Shown piece after piece: positions 35,389-43,993 of a stretch of 64,000 bases of DNA; positions within the stretch are counted from its first letter, which is position 1, and each line of letters opens with the position of its first letter. Source of the DNA: Flavobacterium collinsii. GTDB taxonomy: Bacteria; Bacteroidota; Bacteroidia; Flavobacteriales; Flavobacteriaceae. Under the pieces are notes generated by a model. It searched no databases. It saw only the letters and a program-made list of their open reading frames with translations, and was not told where the DNA came from. Location of the stretch: positions 1-64,000 of the forward strand of contig NZ_CADCST010000082.1 in the NCBI RefSeq assembly GCF_902804485.1, read 5' to 3'. Made by a program: the position numbers and the translations under genes.

Positions 35389-35970
35389 ATGAAAATCAAA
35401 ACCAAGATTGGGACTCCTTTTATACTTTTATTATTAAGCATTGGATTTCTCTTCTTTGGCTTTACTTTCTTTAAGGGACCAGATAAAGACTTAGTCAAAA
35501 CCTCTGTCTGGTATATTGCAGGTCCCGCTGTAGAAAGTCAGAACATGATTAATGAGGTTCGTGAGAAAAAAGGAATCGTGAAAGTCACCGCAAAAGAAGA
35601 ACCTTCGGGTGAAATTGAACTAAATGTCCTGATAACAAATTCTAATTCAAATGATGGCCCTCCGACCAATTTATCGGATGATTCTAAATTTGTAAGCATC
35701 ACTTATAAATCTTCGCACCTCATCAAAATACAGGCACGCGAAGGGAACGAAGAAGGAACCGGTTGCATACATGGCGGATCTCACCCAAGAGTTGATTTAC
35801 CAGCTTCTCCCAATAAATTCAAAACAATCAAAATTAAATGGACGGATTTCAGACAGAACGGTCTTCCAAACGGAAAACTTCTGAACATTCATAATTTATG
35901 CAAATTCAACTTTGTGAACTACCATCCGGTTTCGGGAGCTTTTTTAGAAATAAAATCAGTTACTTTTTAA
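35389..35970 (+). CDS. Membrane-anchored extracytoplasmic protein, hypothetical
   Basis: A 193-residue protein I do not recognise. One hydrophobic segment (about residues 9-28) anchors or exports it, and the remainder is a beta-rich domain of about 160 residues with two cysteines (GTGCIHGGSH and HNLCKFN) that could form a disulphide. The fold looks like a small binding module, but no family can be named. It has an excellent promoter and is followed after 12 bases by another exported protein, so the two form an operon. Confidence 0.72.
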   Translation: MKIKTKIGTPFILLLLSIGFLFFGFTFFKGPDKDLVKTSVWYIAGPAVESQNMINEVREKKGIVKVTAKEEPSGEIELNVLITNSNSNDGPPTNLSDDSKFVSITYKSSHLIKIQAREGNEEGTGCIHGGSHPRVDLPASPNKFKTIKIKWTDFRQNGLPNGKLLNIHNLCKFNFVNYHPVSGAFLEIKSVTF

Positions 35971-35982
35971 ATTTTAAGAAAT

Positions 35983-36372
35983 ATGAAAACAAAACTTTGT
36001 CTTTTACTTTTTACTGTTCTATTCTTTTCAAATAACAGCTATAGCCAATCGAAAAAAATCGATATTAACGGCGTCTGGGAAGACATAAATCCTGGAGTAC
36101 AAAATGCTGTCGCAATTATATCAGAACAAAACGGGAAGGTTATTTTCTCTCACTACCTGGAATGGAAAGGACAGAAATTTGTAGAAAGCGGTACAGGAAA
36201 ACGAACCGGAAACACTATTGTATACACGGTAAAAGTCACATTACCCATTGAAGGCTGGGCAACACAAGGCACACATACTTTAACACTGTCTGAAGACGGC
36301 AACACGCTCGAAGGTACTTTTATTGACAATAAGAAAAGAACCGGACCGATTTCGTTTAAAAGGGTACGCTGA
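35983..36372 (+). CDS. Small secreted lipocalin-like protein
   Basis: A 129-residue secreted protein. A signal peptide ends near NSYSQ; the mature part starts KKIDINGVWEDINPG and consists of alternating beta strands ending TFIDNKKRTGPISFKRVR, the layout of small lipocalin-like or META-type domains. No ligand can be inferred. It is 12 bases after the 35389 gene and is followed by a terminator-like repeat hairpin. Confidence 0.72.
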   Translation: MKTKLCLLLFTVLFFSNNSYSQSKKIDINGVWEDINPGVQNAVAIISEQNGKVIFSHYLEWKGQKFVESGTGKRTGNTIVYTVKVTLPIEGWATQGTHTLTLSEDGNTLEGTFIDNKKRTGPISFKRVR

Positions 36373-36389
36373 ATTTTTATGTTGAAAAG

Positions 36390-36439
36390 TTTCAGGTTTC
36401 AGGTTCAAACTACACCTGAAACCTGAAATACTTTTTTTT
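36390..36439 (+). terminator. Terminator built from family B repeat units
   Basis: TTTCAGGTTTCAGGT and ACCTGAAACCTGAAA form a perfect 15-base stem with a nine-base loop, followed by eight Ts. The stem is made of the same CCTGAAA unit that occurs in the radical SAM gene. Confidence 0.85.
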
Positions 36440-36446
36440 CATTTAC

Positions 36447-37097
36447 TTATGTACTCATATCAACACTATCCCAATCATCAGCTCGATTAAAAATCCATTC
36501 TAAGGCCTTACGTCTTTCATATACTAATCCTTCATCCACTTTAGCTTCTCTTCCATTCAATCTTTCATCTACACAATACCAATGAAGGCGATAATAATAA
36601 TCAAGCATCTTATAAATCTCAATTTCGGGCTTTAAAGTTCGTAAAACTTCAATTTTATCATTATTATCTCCATTTTCCAAATCTGGCAAAAGAGAAGCTT
36701 GATTATCTCCAACATGCTTTTCAGCATCTAAGTTCTGAATCATATCACTTCCCCACATTAAAGCCCATAGCGACTCTAAATACCATTCTAGAGAATTAAT
36801 TTCAAATTCTGTCAAATCTTCATTTTCTTTATCTAACATATTCTTCTCTAAATCTGAGAGATACTTTGTTAGATTTTGACGATCAATCCATTCTTTGATA
36901 ATATAAGTTGGAGCTTGAAAAGCAATATTTATTAAAGCATTCATTACAGACATTCTGCCTTTGATTTCTTCAAGAGATCTTATTTTAAACGTTTCGAGAA
37001 TGGGTAACCAATCGTTAACTCGATATCCTTTATTCTTTATAAAAGAATCGTTTTCTAATTTAATATGTCTTTTCTGATTATCATCCATTGTTTTCAA
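36447..37097 (-). CDS. DUF4272 protein
   Basis: A 216-residue cytoplasmic protein of the DUF4272 family, found in varied bacteria without known function and sometimes seen in contact-dependent or immunity-like settings. Family marks are the central YLESLWALMWG segment and the C-terminal YERRKALEWIFN followed by DDWDSVDMST. The protein is mostly helical and rich in Glu and Trp. ATG 37088 (MDDNQKR) is an alternative start. No toxin-like gene lies beside it. Confidence 0.8.
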   Translation of the reverse strand: MKTMDDNQKRHIKLENDSFIKNKGYRVNDWLPILETFKIRSLEEIKGRMSVMNALINIAFQAPTYIIKEWIDRQNLTKYLSDLEKNMLDKENEDLTEFEINSLEWYLESLWALMWGSDMIQNLDAEKHVGDNQASLLPDLENGDNNDKIEVLRTLKPEIEIYKMLDYYYRLHWYCVDERLNGREAKVDEGLVYERRKALEWIFNRADDWDSVDMST

Positions 37098-37148
37098 TAT
37101 TCAAGAGCATAAACATAGTCCTTTTCTTTCAAATATTCTATTAAAAAG

Positions 37149-38339
37149 TTACAGATGCAATTGAATTTTAAACCTATTCATGATTTTCATCACATAAAGC
37201 ATAATAACAGAAAAAACTAAAGACCAGATAATCCCCGGAACTCCTTCTCTAAAATATCCCGGAATAATATGAATATTAATAGTCTTGCAGAAATAATAGA
37301 TAACACCCGGCAGAATATAAATCAATAACGGATTTGCAGCAGCGGGCATAAAGAAATTACTCCATTTGGTTTGTTTTTTAAGTTCCATAAGCCAATACAG
37401 AAAATAGAACAAAACGGTACAAATTGCCGCCGAAAACATTGTCCAGGATGGAGTTCCTTTTATTTTTGAAATTCCAAAATACGGTCGCAACAAATATCCC
37501 GTTACTAAAAATAAAACAACAAAACCTAATACTCCCCAATTGATTTTAGCAGGTATTTTTCGATCGAAAAACAGTAACGAAATTACTACTCCGGCAGCAA
37601 CTAAGGAAGCATGAGTTAAGTGTCCTGCAATAAAACTCAACCATTGTATTTGATGCAAAACGGATCCTTCAGTCAGATTTACCGAATTTGCTGCAACGCA
37701 TAGGACTAAAAAAGCAATCATTGCCCCCAATTTTCCACAAACCAGCCAGTAATACACCACTGTAAAAAGATAAGCCCAACCAATTAATCCCAGAATTCCC
37801 CACCATTTTGGCGTCATTCCAATGTTGCCGGTATCCTGAACATATAAAAAGTAGAGTGCTATTAAAACCACTATTCCACCATATTGCAGGCTATTTTTTA
37901 AACACAACGGAAAATCCTTAGCATATTTATTCCAAATTGGAATAGGCATTAAATAAGCTAAAAATCCCCAAAATGTCGGTGAAATAATCATCTTAGCGGC
38001 ATCGTAACCTTCAGCGGCATTGACCATAAAAACACCTATAATTATGAGAGCCAAAGCTCTTTTTAAAGTATGTGTCCAAATCGTTTTTACACTGTCTCCT
38101 TTGATCAATCGGGCATTAAAAGCAAACGGAACAGACATTCCCACAATAAATAAGAAAGCCGGAAAAACCAGGTCTACAAAAGTCATGGCATCAGCATCTG
38201 CAGGCATATGTTTCATCCATTGCGGCACATTGGTAATACTGGCCAGCTCATTTACAAAAATCATAACAAAAATTGTGATTCCGCGTAAAGCGTCTATCGA
38301 AATAATTCTTTTGTTGTACAAATTTTCTTTTATTTTCAT
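37149..38339 (-). CDS. NagX-like membrane acyltransferase-family protein (DUF5009), second
   Basis: A 396-residue polytopic membrane protein related to the one at 23671. The signature ISIDALRGITIFVMIFVNELAS and FVDLVFPAFLFIVGMSVPFAFN are clear, and about ten hydrophobic helices follow. It differs from the first copy in the loop after helix 1 and should not be a recent duplicate. The neighbouring polysaccharide genes suggest a glycan-related acyl transfer, but the substrate is unknown. Confidence 0.85.
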   Translation of the reverse strand: MKIKENLYNKRIISIDALRGITIFVMIFVNELASITNVPQWMKHMPADADAMTFVDLVFPAFLFIVGMSVPFAFNARLIKGDSVKTIWTHTLKRALALIIIGVFMVNAAEGYDAAKMIISPTFWGFLAYLMPIPIWNKYAKDFPLCLKNSLQYGGIVVLIALYFLYVQDTGNIGMTPKWWGILGLIGWAYLFTVVYYWLVCGKLGAMIAFLVLCVAANSVNLTEGSVLHQIQWLSFIAGHLTHASLVAAGVVISLLFFDRKIPAKINWGVLGFVVLFLVTGYLLRPYFGISKIKGTPSWTMFSAAICTVLFYFLYWLMELKKQTKWSNFFMPAAANPLLIYILPGVIYYFCKTINIHIIPGYFREGVPGIIWSLVFSVIMLYVMKIMNRFKIQLHL

Positions 38340-38442
38340 AAATCATTAGATTTTAAGGAATCTCAAATATAATATAATTCTGAAATGACGAGTTATATTC
38401 GATACATTAAAATTAAAGCATCACAAATTCTTCTTATTTACA

Positions 38443-38450
38443 TACTTTTG
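38443..38450 (+). promoter_or_regulatory. -7 promoter box just before the PHP phosphatase gene
   Basis: TACTTTTG fits TAnnTTTG and ends only four bases before the ATG at 38455, so the transcript would begin at or beside the start codon. Confidence 0.5.
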
Positions 38451-38454
38451 CAAC

Positions 38455-39192
38455 ATGTTATCCTTTTTAAAATCAAAACCTCTTTTAAAAGACCTGCTGT
38501 CGGATCATTATGTTGATATTCATTCGCATATCTTGCCCGGAATTGACGACGGTGCAAAAACGACAACCGATACAATAAAACTTGTCAATGCCTTTCGAGA
38601 AATGGGATTGTCGCAATTTATCACTACTCCTCACATTAATCATTATGTATGGAATAATTCGGCTCCGATTATTACAACAAAACAGCAGGAGACTAAGCTT
38701 TTATTAGAAGAAAATCATATTAAGATTCCTTTTCAGGCTGCCGCAGAATATTTTATTGACGATTGGTTTGAGAATCATTTCAAAAACGAAAAGCTTCTCA
38801 CACTAAAAGACAATTATGTATTAGTAGAAATCTCGTATCAAAATGCTCCTCTCCAACTGTACAAAACTCTTTTTGAATTACAGGTAGCCGGATACATTCC
38901 GGTTTTGGCACATCCGGAGCGCTATTTGTATTATCGAAAAGATTTTAATGAATATGAAAAGCTAAAAAAAGCAGGCTGTTTGTTTCAGTTAAATTTGTTG
39001 TCTATTGTGGGGTATTATGGAGAACGAATTAGCAAAACGGCAGAAGAACTTCTCAAAAAAGGCATGTATGATTTTACGGGAACCGATGCACATCACATGA
39101 ATCACATCAGAGCTTTTGATCAAAAAATAAAGATCAATAGTATTTCTAACCTAAAAGAAGTTATTTCCAACAATCAGTTTTTTAAATTCTAA
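38455..39192 (+). CDS. PHP-type tyrosine-protein phosphatase (CpsB/YwqE family)
   Basis: Metal-dependent phosphatase of the PHP fold that dephosphorylates the tyrosine kinase controlling capsule or exopolysaccharide export. Metal ligands are visible in YVDIHSHILPGIDDGA (His23, His25), ITTPHINHY, a central Glu, LAHPERY and GTDAHH. The 245-residue length is usual. It converges on the undecaprenyl-phosphate sugar transferase gene only six bases away, supporting a polysaccharide role. The matching kinase is not in the window. Confidence 0.9.
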   Translation: MLSFLKSKPLLKDLLSDHYVDIHSHILPGIDDGAKTTTDTIKLVNAFREMGLSQFITTPHINHYVWNNSAPIITTKQQETKLLLEENHIKIPFQAAAEYFIDDWFENHFKNEKLLTLKDNYVLVEISYQNAPLQLYKTLFELQVAGYIPVLAHPERYLYYRKDFNEYEKLKKAGCLFQLNLLSIVGYYGERISKTAEELLKKGMYDFTGTDAHHMNHIRAFDQKIKINSISNLKEVISNNQFFKF

Positions 39193-39198
39193 ACCTTA

Positions 39199-40617
39199 TC
39201 AGTACGCATTTTCTTCTCCTTTTGCAATATTGATGATCGTTTTTATAATGATTTTAATATCTAACATCAGACTCCAGTTCTCGATGTACCAAATATCATA
39301 TTCTACTCTATTTTCCATATCAACTAATTTTTTGGTTTCGCCACGGTAACCATTTACCTGTGCCCACCCAGTAATACCAGGCTTGGCATACTGACGCACC
39401 AAGTAATTATTAATCAAATCGCTATATTCTTTAGCTAGATTTATCATATGTGGTCTTGGCCCTACGACTGACATGTCACCTAAAAAAACATTAAAAAACT
39501 GCGGCAACTCATCGATACTGGTTTTACGAATAAACGAACCAAATTTCGTTACACGACTATCTCCTTTTTCGGCTTGTTTTCGATGCGCCAAACGATTGAC
39601 ATACATACTTCTGAATTTATAACACATAAACGACCGATTATCACGACCTGACCTTTCCTGCTTAAAAAATATTGGGCCCGGAGATTCAATTTTAATAATC
39701 AGCATAATTATAGGAAACAGCCACGGAAATACCAGCAAGATTACAGAAAGTGAAAAAACAATATCAAATGCTTTTTTCACCAGTCGGTTTACCGCAAACT
39801 CCAAAGGTTCGGTTCGAAACATCAAAACAGGTGTATTTTCATAGAATGCAACTTCGACTTTACTGGATTTTGTATACAATTGAAAATCCGGAATAAACTT
39901 AATACGCACCATGTTTTGCTCGCAAATCTGCGTCAGTCTATTTATGATTTCAATTTGATCGATGTGCAGTGCCACATACATTTCATCGACCTTACTTTGG
40001 ACAACAAATTCATGAATCTCATTAAAATCGCCTAATACAAGAGCTGAATCCACAATTGAAGCATCTATATCCTTATCGAAAAAGCCTAAAAACTTATACC
40101 CGTAAGTCAGGTCTTTTGCCAGTATCTTGCGCATTCTTTCTCCAGACTCATTGGCTCCAACAATCACAAATGTTTTAAAATTATAACCCTTAGCCCTGAT
40201 ATACTTTAAAAGCTTCATTGATAAATAGCGGGAAATCATCAATAATCCGAAAAAAATCAAATAAAAAGAAAGTAATCTGAGCCTTGAAATTTCATAGTAT
40301 TTGAGGTACACCACAAAAATTGAAATTAAGGCAGCGTGAATTATTAACTTCTTAACTGTTCTAACCAATATCGATTCGATAGGCTCAACCCTTACACTTC
40401 TGTTCGAATCATTTTGAAACAACAACCCTACCCAAATTAAAATCGCCAACAATGCAACTGTTCGTTCTTCTTTTGATAAAAGTTTATCTAAGCTACCAAA
40501 TCTTGTCAATGCAGACAACAGCGTTGCTAAATTCAGCAACACAACATCAACACAAACAAATAAAAGCTTGAAATAGCGCGAAAAACGATAATGCGACAGT
40601 TTCTGTAAAATTTCCAT
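39199..40617 (-). CDS. Undecaprenyl-phosphate sugar phosphotransferase (WcaJ-like)
   Basis: Initiating enzyme of exopolysaccharide synthesis that loads the first sugar phosphate onto undecaprenyl phosphate. About four to five N-terminal helices are followed by a nucleotide-binding-like domain (FVIVGANESGERM) and, after another helix, the bacterial sugar transferase domain with FKQERSGRDNRSF, CYKFRSMYVN, TSIDELPQFFNV, GDMSVVGPRPHM and KPGITGWAQVNGYRGET. At 472 residues it is the full-length polyisoprenyl-phosphate hexose-1-phosphate transferase type. The first sugar is often glucose in this family, not proven here. Confidence 0.93.
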   Translation of the reverse strand: MEILQKLSHYRFSRYFKLLFVCVDVVLLNLATLLSALTRFGSLDKLLSKEERTVALLAILIWVGLLFQNDSNRSVRVEPIESILVRTVKKLIIHAALISIFVVYLKYYEISRLRLLSFYLIFFGLLMISRYLSMKLLKYIRAKGYNFKTFVIVGANESGERMRKILAKDLTYGYKFLGFFDKDIDASIVDSALVLGDFNEIHEFVVQSKVDEMYVALHIDQIEIINRLTQICEQNMVRIKFIPDFQLYTKSSKVEVAFYENTPVLMFRTEPLEFAVNRLVKKAFDIVFSLSVILLVFPWLFPIIMLIIKIESPGPIFFKQERSGRDNRSFMCYKFRSMYVNRLAHRKQAEKGDSRVTKFGSFIRKTSIDELPQFFNVFLGDMSVVGPRPHMINLAKEYSDLINNYLVRQYAKPGITGWAQVNGYRGETKKLVDMENRVEYDIWYIENWSLMLDIKIIIKTIINIAKGEENAY

Positions 40618-40777
40618 ATCTGGGGTCTATGACTTATTCTGGACTAAATAAAAACTGATTAAAAATCCGTTAAAAATTAGTAGTGCAAAATAGTATTTTA
40701 ATTATATTTTTTGGCACTATTTAAAATCTATATTTAAAAGTTTACTTTTATGTTATGCAAATTTAATATTGCAGATC

Positions 40778-41743
40778 ATGATTAAGACTATTTTATTCTT
40801 TTGCTTCACTATCTCTTTTGCTAATGCGCAGGTTTTAGACTGTACCGATCCGCTTTCTAAAAATTATAATCCAAATGCAACAGTCAATGACGGAAGCTGT
40901 AATTATAAAAAAATCAAGTTAAAACCTATATATTCCAAACTCCTTAATGATTCGATCAAAGAAACCTCGGGATTAATTGCCTTCGATAATTTACTTTGGA
41001 CACACAATGACGATCATGACAAAACGATCTACGGCTTAGATTCATTGGGAAAAATTCGAAAAAAAATTGTTTTGGAGCAAGTCGTTAATCACGACTGGGA
41101 AGAGATCTCGCAAGACAGTTCTTATCTGTATGTTGGCGATTTTGGAAACAATCTGTCCGACAACAGAACGGATCTACACATTTTAAAAATAGAAAAAAAA
41201 TCATTCTTAGAAGGAAACCCAACGATTGAAAACATTTCGTTTCGATATGCTGATCAAACGGATTTCTCTCCTAAAAAACCGAACACAGCTCGCTTTGACT
41301 GCGAGGCCTTTATTGTATCTAAAGACAGTATCTATTTGTTTACCAAACAATGGAAGAGATCCAAAACAAATATTTATGTTTTGCCTAACCAATCCGGCAG
41401 TCACGTTGCACAGCTAAAACATAGCCTAAATACAAAAGGCCTGGTAACCGGAGCTACTTATGTAGCGTCTAAAAAACTAATTGTACTATGTGGTTATTCC
41501 AAATTTGGCAAACCGTTTCTGTACCTGTTATACGATTACAAAAACACTGATTTTGTATCGGGAAACAAACGAAGAATCAATTTAAAACTCCCTTTTCATC
41601 AAATAGAAGGAATCGCAACATTAGATGGTCTGCATTATTACTTAACAAATGAAGCTTTAGTTCGAAAACCAATCCTCAATGTACCACAGCAGATTCATTA
41701 TTTTGATTTGACTTCACTATTGAATTCCTATCTCCATAAATAA
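40778..41743 (+). CDS. Secreted beta-propeller-like protein with thrombospondin-type DPxxxNYNPxA motif
   Basis: A 321-residue exported protein. I choose ATG 40778 (MIKTILFFCFTISFANAQ), a good signal peptide, over the TTG at 40769. The mature N-terminus CTDPLSKNYNPNATVNDGSCNY is one copy of a calcium-binding-style motif common on flavobacterial surface proteins. The remainder, with WEEISQDSSYLYVGDFGNN, DCEAFIVSKDSIYLFTK and HQIEGIATLDG, has the repeating beta pattern of a propeller. It may be a surface or glycan-associated protein; the ligand is unknown. Confidence 0.75.
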   Translation: MIKTILFFCFTISFANAQVLDCTDPLSKNYNPNATVNDGSCNYKKIKLKPIYSKLLNDSIKETSGLIAFDNLLWTHNDDHDKTIYGLDSLGKIRKKIVLEQVVNHDWEEISQDSSYLYVGDFGNNLSDNRTDLHILKIEKKSFLEGNPTIENISFRYADQTDFSPKKPNTARFDCEAFIVSKDSIYLFTKQWKRSKTNIYVLPNQSGSHVAQLKHSLNTKGLVTGATYVASKKLIVLCGYSKFGKPFLYLLYDYKNTDFVSGNKRRINLKLPFHQIEGIATLDGLHYYLTNEALVRKPILNVPQQIHYFDLTSLLNSYLHK

Positions 41744-41794
41744 ACTTTTGCGGAATTTGATTTTATATTAAACCAAATTCCACAAAGCACATTT

Positions 41795-42631
41795 TTATTT
41801 TATTTTAGACAGCAATAAATTAAAATTATCGATCACCAAATTGGGTTCATCCTTCATAATGTAATGCCCTGATTTTGTAGTTGTAATGTGCATAAAATCA
41901 GAAACTCCTTCTTTTAATAATTCATGAGCCTTAAACCATTTTTGTTTATCTGATTCAGAAGTTGATGCATCGACTTTTAAGCTCGAAATTACAATTACAG
42001 GAATATTTGGCAAATGTGGAAGTGTCGCCATATACTGAGAATCTTCTATTATTTCTCTGGCTTCTAGTGTTCCTCCAAAATTTTCTCCAAAATTGGCCTT
42101 ATAAAGATTATAAAGCATATTCTCCTCCTCTTGCGAAGGCTGATTATAATATTCGTGCGATGGATCTATAAATAATAATCCGGCAACTTTAGAAGCATTT
42201 TTAACAGCATAATCTCTAATAACCATTCCGCCAAGCGAATGCCCGATAAGAATAACTTTTCTACCATTCGAAAAATTATTAATTACCGTTTCGAGTTCAC
42301 TTCCTAATTGATTTATATTTCTTGGTTTTGAATCTTTCTCAGATTTTTCATAACCGGCTCTGTCGTATGTTAAGACATCTGATTGGGTACTTAATTCTAT
42401 GGGTATTTTCTTTTCGTTCCAAACAGAATGTCCGTCTCCGAGTCCAGATTCAAAAACTACCAAATATTTTGAGTTGTGAATAATAGAGTAAGCGGCCAAT
42501 TTATGAGTTCCAACTTCTACTTTTGTTTCTGTTAAAGCTTCAGTATTATTATCACTGTCTTTATCGCACGAAACGAATGTAAAGAATAAACTTAGTCCAA
42601 TTTTTGCAATACTTTTTTTTGCTGATTTCAT
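41795..42631 (-). CDS. Alpha/beta hydrolase lipoprotein
   Basis: A 278-residue lipoprotein esterase or lipase-like enzyme. The leader ends in FVSC (Cys22). The nucleophile elbow is GHSLGG with Ser132, the oxyanion region is VVFESGLGDGHS, and a final catalytic His lies in TKSGHYIMKDEP, with an Asp in LFIDPSHEY. It lies 60 bases downstream of an AraC-type membrane regulator gene in the same direction, which may control it. The substrate is unknown. Confidence 0.85.
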   Translation of the reverse strand: MKSAKKSIAKIGLSLFFTFVSCDKDSDNNTEALTETKVEVGTHKLAAYSIIHNSKYLVVFESGLGDGHSVWNEKKIPIELSTQSDVLTYDRAGYEKSEKDSKPRNINQLGSELETVINNFSNGRKVILIGHSLGGMVIRDYAVKNASKVAGLLFIDPSHEYYNQPSQEEENMLYNLYKANFGENFGGTLEAREIIEDSQYMATLPHLPNIPVIVISSLKVDASTSESDKQKWFKAHELLKEGVSDFMHITTTKSGHYIMKDEPNLVIDNFNLLLSKIK

Positions 42632-42691
42632 TTCTTTAAGATTAAAATTTTCAGCAAAAATCCCTTAAAAACAAAGGCTGGTCGTTCGGGT

Positions 42692-43834
42692 TTATAAAGT
42701 AGTACCTATTTGTTTCTTATATTCTGACGGAGTTTGTCCTGTGACTTTTTTAAATGTGGTATTAAAAACCGTTTTTGAATTAAAACCTACAGAAAATCCA
42801 ATTCCGAGTAAACTTAAACGATCCGTTTCAAAATCAATCATTAATTTTTTAGCTTCTTCAATTCGGTACCTGTTTATAAACTGATAGAAATTTTCATCAA
42901 ATCCACTATTGATTACGTACGAAAGTATATGAGTAGAAATTTTCATCAAACCGGCCAGTTTTACCAAACTTAAACCAAATTCTAAAAAAGGCTTTTCGGC
43001 TTCCATTAATTGTAATAATCTGCTTTTTTGTTCTTCTAATTCTTCAGGAGTCAGCAATTGTTTTCGTTTACCTTCCGGCAGAGAAGTTTCTACAATAATA
43101 TTTTCTATTTCTTCTTTCTCTCTTAAACTATAGGGAAAAATTTCTTTTTGTTTCTGCCAATAATAAGTTATGTAGAGAATACTTAAAAAGTAAATCAAAC
43201 TTGTCAGGACATCGAAGGTTTTGTTTCCTTCGGATATTTGAAACACAATATCAAGAATCCAAAAAATTGTGATAAGAATAACGCCGACAATAATATTTTT
43301 CAGCCATTTTAAATCCAGATTCTCAGAAGTAGAATTTAAAAGTTTAATCGTTTTTTCATGTTTAACAATTTTTTGGTAAGCCAGAAAACAATAAATAAAA
43401 ACGTATAGGCTGAAAACAAAATTAAATATTGCTATAGTTTTCTGTACAATTTCCGGGCTTATGTCTTCAGGTTTATTGTTGTCGTCTATTACCCAGGAAC
43501 TAACAAGAAGAATAAAGATTAGGAAAGCGAAACTAAAATGCAAGTAATCAATTGCTTTCCATTTTCTAACTGGCTCGATATAATAGCTCACACTTAGATA
43601 AAATATTGGAGCAACAACAAAACTGGAAATGTTTATTAATTGATTCAGAATATCATCTTCTCCAAGTATTTTGGAGTCTACAATAACATTTTCAAGTAAG
43701 ATTAAAAAAATACAGCCGATAAAAAATCCAAACCAGCGATTGGCTTTTATGTTGATCTTATTTTGATTTACAAAAATTATAAATGTCAGTAAAAATGCTG
43801 CACCGCAAATTATTGCATTGAATATTGAGTACAT
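42692..43834 (-). CDS. AraC-family regulator with N-terminal membrane domain
   Basis: A 380-residue regulator with seven or so membrane helices in its first 240 residues and a cytoplasmic AraC-type DNA-binding domain at the C-terminus (INRYRIEEAKKLM, then LLGIGFSVGFNSKTVFNTTFKKVTGQTPSEYKK). Such proteins sense a signal in the membrane and act directly on DNA. An excellent promoter precedes it, and the alpha/beta hydrolase lipoprotein gene follows as the likely operon partner or target. The signal is unknown. Confidence 0.88.
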   Translation of the reverse strand: MYSIFNAIICGAAFLLTFIIFVNQNKINIKANRWFGFFIGCIFLILLENVIVDSKILGEDDILNQLINISSFVVAPIFYLSVSYYIEPVRKWKAIDYLHFSFAFLIFILLVSSWVIDDNNKPEDISPEIVQKTIAIFNFVFSLYVFIYCFLAYQKIVKHEKTIKLLNSTSENLDLKWLKNIIVGVILITIFWILDIVFQISEGNKTFDVLTSLIYFLSILYITYYWQKQKEIFPYSLREKEEIENIIVETSLPEGKRKQLLTPEELEEQKSRLLQLMEAEKPFLEFGLSLVKLAGLMKISTHILSYVINSGFDENFYQFINRYRIEEAKKLMIDFETDRLSLLGIGFSVGFNSKTVFNTTFKKVTGQTPSEYKKQIGTTL

Positions 43835-43850
43835 AAAACAATTTTGATCA

Positions 43851-43882
43851 CAAATCTAAGTAATTAAGTTTGTCTTAGTCAA
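43851..43882 (-). promoter_or_regulatory. Promoter of the AraC-type gene (TTG-N21-TAGATTTG)
   Basis: On the minus strand TTG (43880-43882) and TAGATTTG (43851-43858) are 21 bases apart, and the box lies 17 bases before the ATG. Confidence 0.65.
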
Positions 43883-43925
43883 CTTAAATTAAGATTAACA
43901 ATTCGCAAATCGTAAGATAAAAGTT

Positions 43926-43933
43926 TACTTTTG
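43926..43933 (+). promoter_or_regulatory. -7 promoter box of the ABC-F gene
   Basis: TACTTTTG fits TAnnTTTG. It implies a leader of about 50 bases before the GTG start at 43994. Confidence 0.5.
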
Positions 43934-43993
43934 CAAAAAGTTATGTTTTCTAAAATACTCATAACTCATAATTTATAACTTACAATATACAAA

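Noticed and set aside
35214-35498. 94-codon minus-strand frame
   Set aside because: It overlaps the start of the well-promoted 35389 gene on the other strand and looks unlike a real protein.
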